64,000 nucleotides of DNA from Paramyrothecium sp. XJ0827 (lineage: Eukaryota; Ascomycota; Sordariomycetes; Hypocreales; Stachybotryaceae), in NCBI GenBank assembly GCA_020881915.1, contig JAJFPB010000005.1:2728001-2792000 (forward strand). Direction: 5' to 3'. The notes under the pieces were generated by a model. That model was not told the origin of the DNA and searched no databases. It worked only from the letters and a program-made list of their open reading frames with translations. Shown in pieces: positions 45,219 through 57,900 of this stretch (its first letter is position 1; every line of letters starts with the position of its first letter). The position numbers and the translations under genes were made by a program.

Positions 45219-47351
45219 TTAAGCCACTCCAAGTCCAACCCCTCCTTGAGACGTCGGCATTGCAGCGCCCTCCAAATCTCTACCTACCAGGTTCCTGAAG
45301 TCAAGCCCGACGTCAGAAAGCAGCTTTGCATGCTGCTTCGCCCTGTCCATGCATTGCGTCCAAACCTGCCCGCCACGGTCGGTGCTGCTAAGCTGGCGTG
45401 CCAGAATCACATTGAATGCCTCCACCTCTTCCTTGGCCCACTTCACGCACGCGCTCATCATGGGAGGCGGGAAGCATCCCTGGAAGCACTGGACCGTGTT
45501 GTGAATGATCATGAAATACACCAGAGACAACTGCCAGATGTACAAGTGGAGGTCACCCTGGAAGATGCATTGCCTGTTGACCATGATTAGCTTCATTGCC
45601 GACACCACGTGTTCGATGGTGAACCTACCGAGCTCTCTTATGGATGATTTCACTTCGAGCCGAGAGATAGGCTTCTCTGGCTCTATCCTCGAAGCCTAGT
45701 CGTGTGAGCCAGCTCACGTTGCGCTGCGTCTTCGTCCGCTCATTGTGGGTCTCCTCCAGCTCACGGATGACCATGCCGGCCAATTTGGCGCATCTCTCCT
45801 CAATCTTGAAGTTGATAAAGTCTTGGGCGACTGCGTTGTTCTTGAGACCCCTTGCCAAGCCTTTCAATTTTTCAACACGCGCGACGGCTGGTTCAAACGA
45901 CTGAAGAGCGACATCAATGTCAAGTTCGTCGATCTGGCTTTCGACCCAGCGCAGATTATGCTGCTTGCCGTCCACTTCAATGAGCATATCTTTGACATCC
46001 GACAGGGTCTCGAGCAGCTCTGTGTTTTGCAGTAGACCTGGGTCTCTAGAAGCAAAGTAGTTGATTGTCTCCTTCGCTTTGTTGTTGGCTTCCATCTCAG
46101 ACCGCAGGCCCTTTCGAAGCTCCTCCACAGCCTTGCGCACATTGAGCAGGAGCGTCTTCTTTTCGGTATCCTGTGGCTTCTCCGTGCGATAAATGAAGGA
46201 ATCCTGTCCGCTTCCTCGGATCATGATGGCATCGGCCAGCTTGGTCCTGCCACTGGAGGAGTCGCCAGTGCCGGCCATATCCACGACCTCGATGTCCAGC
46301 AGAGGCCAGCATCTGTCTGCGACAAGCTTAGACGGCGGTGCCCTTGAGTCATTGCTTGAACCCTCAACCTTTCTCTTCTTGCGGGAGGCGATAAGAAGAT
46401 GGTCGTTCAACAAGAAGATTTGCATTGCCCTTCGCGACTTGTATGTAGCATTATCCAGTTCAATCCACTGCCCTGCGTTTTGAAGGACGTGTCGACCGGA
46501 AGAGTTCGGAAGAAATTTCTGCGATCCTTCCACGTTCTTGTACAAGGCTTGCATTTGCGAGTTCCAGAGCGCGCTCCTATCAGCAACAGAACTCCGCTTG
46601 TCTCGCTTGCTAAGACCAGTAGTGACTTGGCCAGTCAAGCCTGATGTGTCGTCGCCCCTCATTGAGGCTGACCTGAGGGCAGTCGTGTTAACCTTGAGCT
46701 CCGACATCAGGGAGCGAAGGGCCCGCATCTCTTCTTTGAGCTTCTCTGCTTCCTTGCTGATCTTGATGAATTGGGTTCGATTCTGCATCAAATTTTGTTG
46801 CAGGTCTGCCGAGGCTCGGCGCTTAAGCTTTCGCAGGGAGTCCTCATATTCGCGGATTTGGTCCTCGGTGGCATCGCTCAAGACGCTGGCGGCGTACTGC
46901 TCCGGAATGAGGTTGGGATCCCGTAGAGCCTGTACGTCTACCGTAGGCGCCGCACCTCCTCCTCGTGACGGCGGTGGGCGGCGGTCCCGCTGGTCATACT
47001 TGTCGAACGAGGGCATGGCCGGCAATGCGGGGAGTGGAGGTGCCGAATCGAAGTTATTGGGGATGTTATTGAAACGTGTAGAGTATCGTCGCTTAACTAG
47101 ATCCGAGGTCTGCAAGAGTCATTAAAACGCCTCCTACAATTAAAGACTCGGGGAGAGTAGCTCACCTTTCCACCAGCTGTGATGGGAGGTCGCGAAGGCT
47201 GCCGCTGAGCTGGATCAGCCATGCCCGCGGGCCCCCTCGATGATCCATCTTGGGGTATCGGCGCAGAGATTTGCTTCGGTGCGCTTATGGCAGGCCGGTT
47301 CTTCCTCTTAGGACCGACTCGAAGGGATATCTTGCTGCGTTCCTCGGACAT
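45219..47351 (-). CDS. EXO84: Exocyst complex component EXO84
   Basis: Exons 47351-47166, 47109-45629 and 45573-45219 give 673 residues. A basic, Pro-rich N terminus (ISLRVGPKRKNRP) precedes a Vps51/Exo84-type coiled coil (DSLRKLKRRASADLQQNLMQ and following helix), then a PH-like domain around residues 260-385 (GRHVLQNAGQWIELD, MQIFLLNDHLLIASRKKRK, WPLLDIEVVDMA) and a helical C-terminal rod (DLHLYIWQLSLVYFMIIHNT, FQGCFPPPMMSACVKWAKEE). Exo84 is one of eight exocyst subunits that tether secretory vesicles to the plasma membrane at sites of polarised growth such as hyphal tips. Exon joins are in phase. It is head to head with TOM20 and 0.96 kb from PP2A. Confidence 0.94.
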
Positions 47352-47926
47352 GTTGTGCAGATTGCTTGGTCGACTACCTTATCTCGAGTGGTGTGAGCTG
47401 CGGGCTAGCTAGGTAGGTCGGCGCCAAGGGAGGGATAGCTTCCAAATCCGCGACGGGTGAGAAAGATAGCCCAGCTCTGCTTCAGCACAATGATCGCTGT
47501 TGAGATTCGCAATTGCAGATTGAAAGCCGACAACCTCATACAGAAGCAATGGGACTTCCGGGAAACGTCTCGAGGAGCCGGGGGCGGAGGGATTGGGTGG
47601 TGTCTGAAGAGGCGCGGTAGACGCATCGCTGCCATGCACAAGGCATGCATGAGCCGCGGTCGCCGATGTTCATCCGACAATAGCTGGGCGCGCGCCTAAG
47701 ATCTTCCGAGCTCTACCTTACCTCATGGCAGCGACCCATGTCCCAGATAGGCTCTCAAAAAATTGGTCTTCGATCATAGCCCGACTTTAGGCCTGCTGCT
47801 TGCCCTCAGCGTTTTCCCTTCACCTACCAACCCGCCGTTGTTCTTCGCTGAATCGTCGGCCGAATTGAATCTGCTCCCTCAGGACGTTCTTTACCAGGCC
47901 CAATTTATTGAAGCAGCGTTTTCAAG
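47352..47926. promoter_or_regulatory. Divergent promoter region EXO84 / TOM20
   Basis: 575 bases between opposite start codons. A TACCTTACC motif sits at about 47714-47722. No coding content supported. Confidence 0.55.
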
Positions 47927-48623
47927 ATGGTTCAGACGACGACCATTGTCACAGCCTCGATTGCCACGGCCGCCGCCGCAGTTGCTGGTAAGCTTCAGGA
48001 AACGGCCCCGTCTGCTCGCAACGAAAACTGACCGACGGGAAATCCAGCCTATGCCGTCTACTTCGACTATAAGCGTCGCTCGGAACCCGACTTTCGACGC
48101 AACCTGAGGAGAAACGAGCGCCGCCAGGCACGTGTTGAGAAGGAGGAAGCCGAACTGTCAACGAAGCAGCACCGAGCTGCCATCCACGCACAGGTCGACG
48201 ATGCCAAGGAGGAGGGCTTCCCTTCCGGGCTTGAGGAGCGCGAGGCCTATTTCAAGGAGCAGATGGCCATTGGCGAGATGCTCAGTTCGGATCGTACGTT
48301 TGCCGCACCCCTTTTAAGTCATTCGCAGAACCTTTGCTGATAAAACTGTTGCAGCTTCCAAGGCCGTCGAGTCCGCCCTGGGCCTGTACAAGTGCTTGAA
48401 GGTGCACCCTCTCCCGGGTGATCTGATTCAGCTGTATGACAGCGCAATGCCCAAGGTACGTCCCCCAAACCTGTTCGTTTGTAATGCTGGTCGTACTAAC
48501 ATCCTTCCCACCCAGCCCGTGTTAGACGCTCTGGCCGAAATGATCGCTTACGACTCCTCTCTCGATATTCGTGCAAGCTCCGGCATTAACCTGTCCGACA
48601 TCCCCAGCGTCGGCCTCGACTAA
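47927..48623 (+). CDS. TOM20: Mitochondrial import receptor subunit TOM20
   Basis: Exons 47927-47987, 48048-48293, 48355-48455 and 48516-48623 give 171 residues. An N-terminal signal-anchor ([20 protein letters not shown] followed by KRR) fixes it in the outer mitochondrial membrane. A charged linker with [18 protein letters not shown] leads to the receptor domain: [40 protein letters not shown] and [20 protein letters not shown]. Tom20 recognises presequences of incoming precursors within the TOM complex. The Tom20 helix pattern and length agree with the fungal family (about 170-185 residues). Phases close at all three introns. Confidence 0.96.
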
Positions 48624-48981
48624 ATTGGCGCACGCGCCCACGGGGATTACCACGCTCGGCGAAACTGCGCCGAAAGGGCAATCTCCCCTGTGGTGACCCC
48701 ACGAGCATCTGAGCTCAGAACCTGGAGATCTGGGAACTTCAATGTATCATATCGTGGCTTCAACTAATCTGTTGGGGCTCTTGTAAACAATGTACGGTGA
48801 ACGACACTGCTGTGGAGCATGAATATGCTAAAGAGAGGCACTATCGTAATACATGATGATGTAATGCAGCAGTTTGCGTTTCTTGGTGACTGTCTAGACC
48901 GATGAGGAGATGATCTGGGACATGCTTCAGAATGCATTCAACATGGCAATTACTCTGTGCCTTTTCACATAATTGTGGCTA
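48624..48981. terminator. Convergent 3' region TOM20 / TYW1
   Basis: 358 bases between facing stop codons, expected to carry the polyadenylation sites of both genes. Nothing else seen. Confidence 0.5.
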
Positions 48982-51385
48982 TCAAATTTCCTGCACTGGA
49001 GGCTGCTCTCGAATCACCACAGGCTCAATCTTGCGACCCTTCCGATCAACTCTGTCGTCGCGGGGATCGAAACCTCCGTTGCCCCAAAGCGCCCATTCTG
49101 GCGTAGGCGGTCCCATGTAGTCTTCCGGCGTCCAGTCGCCATCGGGGCCTCTCTCCTCGAGCAGCTCAAAGAATCGTTTATAATCTATATGGGTGTGCCA
49201 CTTGCCGTTGACATTGAACCGTTCACTGGCCAGGAGGATGCAGCAGCTATGGGCGTGTTCGGCAGCGATCCCATATTTAAGACCTTTGTCCTTGAGTTTC
49301 TGGTCGAGTGCTTTGACGAATTCACACACTTCCCAATAGAAGGGCACATTGGACATGCTAAGGCCGGCATTGGAAGAAGTCGCCGTGCCACAATACGTCA
49401 CACCTTTCACTTCAACGAAGCACGGGAGGCCTCTTTCGATAAGCTGTGCGTAGCCTTCAACTTCTTCGTCCACGTTGAAGCCTTTTACCAACGTCAAGCG
49501 ATAAACTGTCCGGTGACGGAAACGTTTCTCGCGAAGTATGTCAAGGCATCTCTGGAACCTCTCCCAGAAGTCGCGATGCAAGGGCCTGTCGATTTTCCGC
49601 AAACTGTCTCTGTTAGACGCGTCGATTGAAACATATAGCTGCGTGACGGCCTTCAGTGTTGCAAGTTGGTCCGGGTGCTGTGCGTTGCACACCAAAAATG
49701 AAGATATGCGTTCTTTGTGCAAAAGAGCCAGAAACTCGTTGATGTAGGGATAAAAGATGGGCTCTCCAACAAGCGACAAGGCGCAATGTCGGATCTGCAT
49801 CGCTTCACTGAATCGCTCGGCGCGAACACCAGGCATGCCCCGCATCATTTTGATTTTTTTGTAGTGGCCCTCTTTGACTCCGTCGAAGATCATCTCAGGG
49901 GGATCAACAACCCATCGCCAGGTTGTTCCGACGGGGTTCGTTCCGTGCCGCCAGCAGAAGACACACTTGTTTGAACAGGACAGAGAGGGCGTTGTCTCCA
50001 TACATTGGTGGGAGTTGATACCGTAGAGCGAATACTTGTAGCAACTGCCTCGACCGCGTAGAGCTGACTTTGTCCAACGGCAGATTTTGACGCCAGAGTG
50101 CGATCCGACAATGGAGTATCCTTGTTTGGTGAGTGCCGCATAGGTTGGAGAATTCTTCGCTACCATCTCTTTGATCGCATAGTTCTGTGTTTTCTTCTTG
50201 TCTGCCGTTTTGTAGGTTGTGAAATCGACAGCGAGCGGTGCCGATTTTCCTCCGGGGCTTTTCTCCGTTGTGCTAGACTTCATAATGCGGCCAAGATCTT
50301 CCACATCTTCAAGGTCCCTTGCCTTGGTTTCACGCTTCTTGATGGGCACTTGCTCGTCGTCGAAGACAACCTCTCCATCGTCTTCGTCAGCTTCATCCTC
50401 TTCGTCGCTCTCGACAGGAGCACCACTGCCGGGCACCCCATCCCCGAGGCTGCCAGTTCCTGCGACGTGGCCGACGGTGTCAATGATACCATCAGCCCAT
50501 TCTTGGAATCTCTCTTTGTGGTCGCTTTTCATATCTCCCATGCCAACAGGGTATGCTCGCTTTCGTGCCGTTAGCTTCGCCATCCACTTGTCCACCTCCT
50601 TAGCTTGGAAGCAAAAGCCCTCTTCCTCGTCCGGCCATCCCTCCTTGTCACCAAAGCCAAACACAGAGTAGCCCAGGAGTGAAGACAAAGGTGCTGTGTC
50701 GATACGGAAGTCGTGGTGCGTTTCCTGCAGGTGTTGCAGGAAAGTATCATTGATCGTGTCGATATTGTAGCTCGGAAGAAGGAATAGGTAGAACAGCCCA
50801 ACCCCGTCGTCTATGTCGGGTGGCGAAACGAAATAGTCCTCGAAATCAATGTCCGTGAGGTCTCGCAATTCGGGCTTTAAGATCTGGCGGCCGGTCTGCT
50901 GAGCCAGCTGCTCCACGGAGTCCTCTAGTTTTCCAAGAAAGTCTTGTGCGATCTTCTCTGTTTTGGTCGTGACGGAGGAGAAGAAGGTGACGATCTTTAC
51001 TTGGCTGAAGGTCGAGGCCTTGGCTACAGTGCCTTCTGCTGGTGACTTGGCTCGACCGCCTTGTATTCTTCGGGGGCCGCTTGTTTTTGCTGATTTCTTT
51101 TCTTCCGACTCCTGAGGATCCGGCGCGCTCGCGCTCTGGGGTTTCGCATCTTTGTTGAATACTTCAGGTAGGGCTCTAAGTTCTGCTCTTTCTTCTGTCG
51201 CGTGGAGATACAATCGGATAGCGAGGAGCGACAGAAAGACACACAGGAGGATTGGTGTGCGATGAAGGTGCCATGTCTCGACAATGTCTAATACACGTCA
51301 GTATGCATTTCGGCCAAGACGCGCGTATCTTACCGTTGATTGTGCCTTCCAGCCTTGAGCCCAGCAACTGGCTGATTATCGCCAT
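48982..51385 (-). CDS. TYW1: tRNA 4-demethylwyosine synthase TYW1
   Basis: Exons 51385-51334 and 51287-48982 give 785 residues. A hydrophobic anchor near residues 27-44 (TPILLCVFLSLLAIRLYL) is followed by a flavodoxin domain (VKIVTFFSSVTTKTEKIAQ, VFGFGDKEGWPDEEEG) and a radical SAM domain with the cluster motif CSNKCVFC (CX3CX2C) inside TPSLSCSNKCVFCWRHG. Further family blocks are GEPIFYPYINEFLALLH, LYVSIDASNRDSLRKIDRP, FVEVKGVTYCG and YGIAAEHAHSCC. TYW1 condenses N1-methylguanosine-37 of tRNA-Phe with a pyruvate-derived two-carbon unit to start wybutosine synthesis. The acidic stretch between the two domains (DEEDEADEDDGEVV) is low complexity. The membrane anchor suggests ER association, as described for yeast. 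Confidence 0.95.
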
Positions 51386-53175
51386 CTTGATTGTTGCTGC
51401 TGGCGGCGAATGTGTGGTCCGAATGAGTATCCTGTATTGGATTTTGTTCGTTGCTGGCAGCTTATTAAATTCATAAATTGCCCCGCGGGTACAAAATCCT
51501 ATCGCGGGGTTCGACGATGCTAGTGCACAAGTACTTGTTCTCCTCTTACAGTACGGTACACCTCACCTTAGGTACTATAGGTAAGGTAGGTAAAAGGGAC
51601 TATGTGGAGGAATCATTATTAGACTCATGCGCGTCTTTGGTTCTTAAAGCTTGTATCGATTGACTCAACCTGTGCAGAAGTTTCATGCTAGCCGGACCTG
51701 CAAGACGTCTAACAATACATATATAGTTTGTAGCGCGACATTCTTTGTTGCGGCTTCCTTACTGCTCGTGCTTTCCCCCTTCTCCAATCTGGGCCGCCTA
51801 CCCTAGAGCAGTGGCTGGCTTGGAGGTGAACATGGTCAGTCAATCATATCAGTACTCAATGAGATATTGATTTCATGAGTAGGGTCCTTGACACCCAAGG
51901 TAGATACAATGGCGGGTCTCGCTTCCATTCAATCATGGTATTTCGCCCATCAAGCGGGCTGAAACGCATCTTTTCCAGTCCTGCCTGCAGGGGATTCGTC
52001 GACAGTCTGTTACTAATAGTTAGAGCTACGCATTGGGCAAAGGCATCACCCAAAGACCGAACAGTCGGAGGGAAGTGCTATTGTATAAACGGCGAGTGCG
52101 TGTGGCACCATTCGACAAGATTACTTCATCGTTATCTCTTTTGCCAAGAAAACACAACTATGTCGCCATACCTGGAGCGAGTTACCCCTTGTCGAGATCC
52201 AAATCGGCCGATCTGTCTCAAACCAAAGGACTGGTCAATAAAATAACACACCCACAGTGTAGAACGCGTCACACAGCAGGAACAATTCTGGCGGATGAAG
52301 CCACAGGCGAAGATCGGTGTTTATGCATGTCCTTGATTCGATTCGTGTTGGGATTGGTCCTCGGGTGGACAAGGCTACAATCGGGACAGCTGCTGTATCG
52401 TTCGAACGGCAAGCGTGAGATGGAATGCGGATGCGAGGTAACAGTTACATTCGTGCGAGTGGAAAGAAAGACAATATCCAATGATGATACCGAGCAAGGC
52501 TGGAAATCCAAGATCCGGCTAGTTTCACACACAGCTCCTCGTCATTCGTATGTTGCTCTGATGTCACGGAAGCAGCTCCAAGGGATTCGTTGGCATTTTA
52601 CCTCTTCCTGGTGTGTATCATTTCCGATTCTCGGGTACGCATTGATTGTACAGCTGCGGCAGTTGAGGTGTCGCACCACTTCCGAGTAGGGCGGGGCTTC
52701 CCATCAGCCCGCAGTGCCAGCACACAGTTGTCGTTATTGATCTCTCCATCCCAGCGCCATGAAGCCTGGTGCAAGGAAGATGTTATGCCAAAGGTAGTGG
52801 AGCACTCCGAGTCCTCCAAAAATACCGGAAATTCCGGGTATTCGTAGTTCAAGTATTGTCCATAATTGACGACTGTCGAAAGCGCCATGATCCAGCTTGG
52901 ACCAAAGAGGTATTAGCGCCAGCCCCACGCAGCAATCAAGCTGCCGACATAGCCTGGCTTTTGTGATATGGGCAAGTGACCCACAATCCGACACCGGGCA
53001 CATTTACCGCAAGTTGGTCGAACCATCTCAGGTGACTGAGGAAAGTCGCAGCCGGTCAGACATTTCGAACCCCGCAAACAACAATCGCAGTAACCCAATC
53101 GCCTATATCAAGACGACAGGTCCCGGCATTTCCTTCGTACTTCCAGAACAATTTCGTCCTCATCAAGCAGTGACC
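51386..53175. other. Divergent intergenic region TYW1 / cysteine dioxygenase
   Basis: About 1.8 kb. Bases 51561-51595 carry a cctcaccttaggtac / aggtaaggtaggta inverted-repeat element. The frame of the dioxygenase stays open upstream to about 52897 but contains no ATG before 53176. No other gene is supported. Confidence 0.5.
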
Positions 53176-53950
53176 ATGGCCTTGGACACATATGCGCTGC
53201 CGCTAAATTTCGGGGGAGCCCTTGGAGCGAAGGACATCGGTGTCGGCCTAACAGATCAGTTCGACGAACTCGTGTCAGCCCTGAAGGAAGCGCTTGGCCC
53301 GTCGTCAGGCCTCACGTCCGAGGATGTCAACGTCGACTTCCTCAGTCGGCTGATGGAGGAGTATGATAGCTCTGACAATCAGTGGAGCAAGTACGCATTC
53401 GGGGACAAGAGTAGGGGATACACAAGGAACTTGGTAGACGAGGGCAATGGAAAGAGCAACCTGGTAAGGAGTCTGACCCTGCGATTGATGTATGCAGCAG
53501 TCTTGCTGACGGTGGATGCAGCTGGTCCTCGTATGGTCGCCCGGCAAAGGAAGTCCAATCCACGACCACGGAAACGCCCACTGTCTGATGAAGATACTCA
53601 AGGGAAGCCTCACTGAGACCCGCTTCGCCTTTCCCCAAAGTCAGGACCAAGGACCCATGAAGGTCATCTCGGAAAAGACGTATCAGGAGAATGCGGTAGC
53701 GTACATGGCGGACGAGCTTGGGTTGCACCGAGTAACCAACAGGGGAAGCGACTTCGCCGTCTCCCTGCACCGTGAGCAACTTCCCAGCCATATTCGCAAG
53801 ACGCTTGTCTCAAGACTGACAACTCTGCCAGTGTACACTCCTCCTAACGTCGCCAGGCAAGGCTGCCACATCTTCGACGAGAAGACTGGCAGACGCAGTC
53901 ATGTGCCGGGTTGCAGTTACTACTCGGCGTATGGTAGACTGCTGAAGTGA
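53176..53950 (+). CDS. CDO1: Cysteine dioxygenase
   Basis: Exons 53176-53463, 53522-53771 and 53832-53950 give 218 residues, close to the 200 of the mammalian enzyme. The cupin iron ligands are visible: His110 and His112 in SPIHDHGNAHC and His165 in ELGLHRV. Cys117, next to the first two, and Tyr181 in the HLYTPP motif match the Cys-Tyr pair that forms the thioether cofactor in mammalian CDO (Cys93 and Tyr157). The enzyme oxidises L-cysteine to cysteine sulfinate in the cytosol; in several fungi it supports sulfite production and tolerance of excess cysteine. The chosen ATG is the first Met in a frame open far upstream. Both phases close. Confidence 0.95.
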
Positions 53951-54939
53951 GGAGGAATGGCTCATGGTGTTGACACGATGTAACGACTCCACGGAATGAT
54001 TTGGCCGGCCATGATTTATTCGAGTTTGTCTTGTTTCGTTGTTTGTTTCCCATGCAAGGTAGCAAGATTGTATCGTCAAGTAGCGTCTCGGGTAGAGATG
54101 GTCTGCTGGGAGGACTGGGTATAGCAAATGCTGGTATCAACCGAATCGCAGATTGATCATGAATCCCGCAGCAGCTCCAACAAGAGCCAGGAATGGGGTA
54201 AAAGTGGTGAAGGAAAGTGGAAACAGATGTCGTTGCTTTTAAGAGTCCTGTCATATAGCATGGCCATCGATTGCGTGATTTCGCCTAGTCCCAAACAGGA
54301 ACCGCACTGAAGGGTGGCTTTGGGCGCAGGAAGCACCCACTGGAAGTTGTGTGATTTGCGTGCTGCTCCAGCGGTCGGGCTTGGGAACGGCACCCGAGAA
54401 CCGCCGTCGGTAGGCCCGAGTCCCGCATTTCCCACGCCCTGTAGGCGTTGCTTCTGCACCGAGGCCGTTACGCTAAACGAGCTGTTCAATTGCGCGGATG
54501 GAAATGACGTACTTCGTGGAATCAACGAATATTTTACCAGTCGAACCTACACATAAGGTAGTCCTGTTGTAGCTACCTTACCTAGACTGTGACTGAGTTG
54601 CGGAAAGCTAGATTCATACTGCTTTGGAGGAGTTGGATCTGGCAGGGCAGGTTTACAGTTGATGCCAGCTGGTCCTGATGCCTCTCGTTTGCGTTTACTC
54701 TTTGCTATCAGTAGCTACCTCTAGTCACGCGTTATCTACGCGTCTCGTTAACCTACCTTACTCTGATCCCTGACATCAACCTTTAGTCCTTAGTCCATGG
54801 TTGTCATGAACTCTTTGCGCATGGCCCATCTTCATGGACAATCCGAGCATCTGTCATACGCGTGCTCCATCACTTCCCTCCATTTCCTAGCACGCACCGT
54901 GCATGCAAGCCCCAGCAGACTTCAAGTGTAGCGCTTAAC
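53951..54939. other. Intergenic between cysteine dioxygenase and HIRAN helicase
   Basis: About 1 kb without a supported gene. TACCTTACC-type motifs occur at 54554-54584 and 54750-54760, within 400 bases upstream of the helicase start. Confidence 0.5.
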
Positions 54940-57900
54940 ATGCCGCGCCCGGCCAAGCGTCACCGTGAGGTTGTTGACCTTACTGAGGATGATGCATCCG
55001 GCCCTCCCCAGCCGAAAAGGACAGCAGTGTCAGTTCCTCAGCAAACCAGACCCGCCACCGGCAGTGGAGTATACGCTTCAACTGGCAGAGGAGGAACCAG
55101 TGTATACAATGGGAATGCGCCGCCGAGCTCAGCGGTGGAACCCGAGCAGTTTGATCTTACGCAAGATGAAGGGCCAGAAAGAGAGCTCTACGGATCCCTG
55201 GGTATGTTCCAGTTGTCTGCGTACTTGTTACGTCAAACTGATATCCGGTAGATGGCAAAATCGTAGGGGTCAGGTACTATAATGGCTTTGCCTCGCCTGG
55301 CGAAGTTGTCTTGTGTCGACGAGAGCCGAATAACCAGGTTAGTGGAAGCCATATGTACCTAGCTCATGTTGCTCTGAAGATTCTTGTGCTCACTTGACCA
55401 TAGTATGATCGCAATGCCATTCGAGTCGACAACGTTCTGTATCAGCAGATTGGACATTTGCCACGTAAAGTCGTTGAGAAGATTGCACCATATATTGTAG
55501 GCCATGCTATAAGCCCCGTTTCCCATGATGGAACCAAGCCAAGCTGATATGTTCCCAGGATCGTGGTGAAATTGCGCTGGAAGCCCAAATTACAGGCAGA
55601 AAGGAGCACTTTGACTGTCCTGTTAAACTCTTATTCTTCGGTTCAAGCGACCCAGCCGAGAGGGCAAGATTAGAAACCGCACTGAAAAACGATAGACTTC
55701 TGAAAGCCACGCAGCTAAAGCAGACTAAGAAAGAGGCTGAAGCGCGTAGGGCTCTCATGAACTTGAAGAATGGCGGAACCACTGTTGGTCTCGGCTCCGA
55801 CGCCACTATTCAAGAACAGCCTGAGCTATCACTGGAGGACATCCTGCAGACAAGTGAAGCTCTTGACCCGAGGAAGGAGGGCGGCACCCTCAAAACCCTG
55901 GCCGTTGACGAGAAAGTGCTGTCCCAAATGCCTTCGGCCGAGCAGCCGGCCCAGCTCAAATCAACATTACTCCCCTATCAACGACAGGTTTGTCGCTGTG
56001 TTAATCTTAGCGTGTCTGCATTAGATCGGCTGATCCGTGTTTTATCTGATAGGGTCTGGCTTGGTTGACATCCCAGGAAGCACCACAACTTCCCGAAAAG
56101 GGAACGGACACGGTTGTACAGCTTTGGAAACGGGACAGCAGCGGGAGGTACTGGAATGCCGCATCCCAATTCGTAACCTCATCTCCTCCCAAGCTTCTTT
56201 CCGGCGGCATCCTTGCTGATGATATGGGTCTTGGGAAAACACTACAAATCATCAGTTTGATCCTCACCGGCGGGCCCGGCTCTACACTCATTGTAGCCCC
56301 AGTCAGTGTGATGAGTAATTGGGAACAGCAGATTCGCCGTCACGTCAAGGAAGAACACGTGCCCAGCATCCTTGTATACCACGGAGACAAGAAAATGGGT
56401 GCAGAGGATCTGATGCGCTATGATGTTGTCATCACAAGTTATGGTAGACTTGCGAGGGAGCGAGACGCGGGTGTCAATAAAGCTCTCCTTAGTCAAGCGC
56501 ACGAATGGAGAAGAGTAGTGCTCGACGAGGGCCACACGATTCGAAACGCAAAGACCAAAGTCGCGCAGGCTGCTTGCGAAGTGAAAGCAAAATCTCGCTG
56601 GGTGTTAACAGGCACTCCTATGTAAGCATTCCCCGCTGTCACCGGGGAAGTTATCCAGCAGACTGACAAAAAGCAGCGTGAATTCTGTAAAGGATCTGCA
56701 GTCCCTGGTGAAATTTCTACACATCACCGGAGGGATTGAGCAGCCTGAGGTCTTTGATCTCAAAATCACTCGGAGGTTAGGCACAGGAGACCGAGATGCG
56801 GAAGCATTGCTGCAATCGTTGATGCATGACATCTGCCTGAGAAGAAAGAAGGATATGAAATTCGTGGACCTGAAATTGCCTGCGAAGAAGGAGTATCTCC
56901 ATCGAATCGCATTCCGGGACGAAGAGAAGCGGAAATATGATGCACTAATGTAAGGATGCGATCTGTTGTGCACCTGCAATGAACAAGGTCTGGAGCAATA
57001 CTGAGACATCATAGGTCCGAGGCCAGAGGTCTGTTGGAGGAATACCAGGCAAAGTCCAACAAAGGACAAAAAGGGCGCTTTTCCAGCGTGTTGGAGCGGC
57101 TCCTACGCCTCAGGCAAACGTAAGAAACCTCAAGCTGAGAATCATTTATGTCTATCTGCTAATTCGAATTAGTTGCAATCACTGGACGCTTTGCAGGCAA
57201 CGGATTGACGATCTTCTCAAATTGTTGGAAGATCAGGACGTGGTCGTTCTCAACGACAAAAACAGAGCTCTCCTGCAGGAGGCTCTGCGCCTCTACATGG
57301 AAAACCAGGAGGATTGTGCCATCTGCTATGACATTCCCACAGGACCCGTCATCACCAACTGCAAACACGTCTTTTGCCGTGCCTGCATCTCCAAGGCCAT
57401 TGAGATTCAACACAAATGTCCCATGTGCCGCAACCCATTAACGCAAGAAGCGTTGCTTGAGCCTGCGCCCGAAGGGCAGGAAGATGACAACCTTGACACC
57501 GAGACGCAAAGCTCAAAGACAGAAGCCATGATGCAGATCGTCCGTGCGACTCTGAAGAACCCGGGCTCCAAGCTGGTCATATTCTCCCAATGGACGTCAT
57601 TTCTCAACATTGTGCAGAACCAGCTGGTCAGCGCCGGGATCAAGTACAGTCGACTCGACGGCAGCATGAACGCAGACAAACGCGACCAGGCCGTGCACGC
57701 TCTCGACAATGACCCGGATACCCGCGTCATGCTGGCGAGCTTGGCCGTTTGCAGCGTCGGCCTGAACCTCGTGTCAGCGGACACGGTCATCTTGTCAGAT
57801 AGCTGTAAGCTCCCCTTCTCCTCGACGACCAGCGATAGGGTGCAGGCTAACCGTGTCTACCAGGGTGGGCCCCAGCCATCGAGGACCAGGCTATCGACAG

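Noticed and set aside
52897..53175. Upstream extension of cysteine dioxygenase
   Set aside because: Frame is open but starts with TTG and has no ATG before 53176; the conserved family start fits the ATG at 53176.
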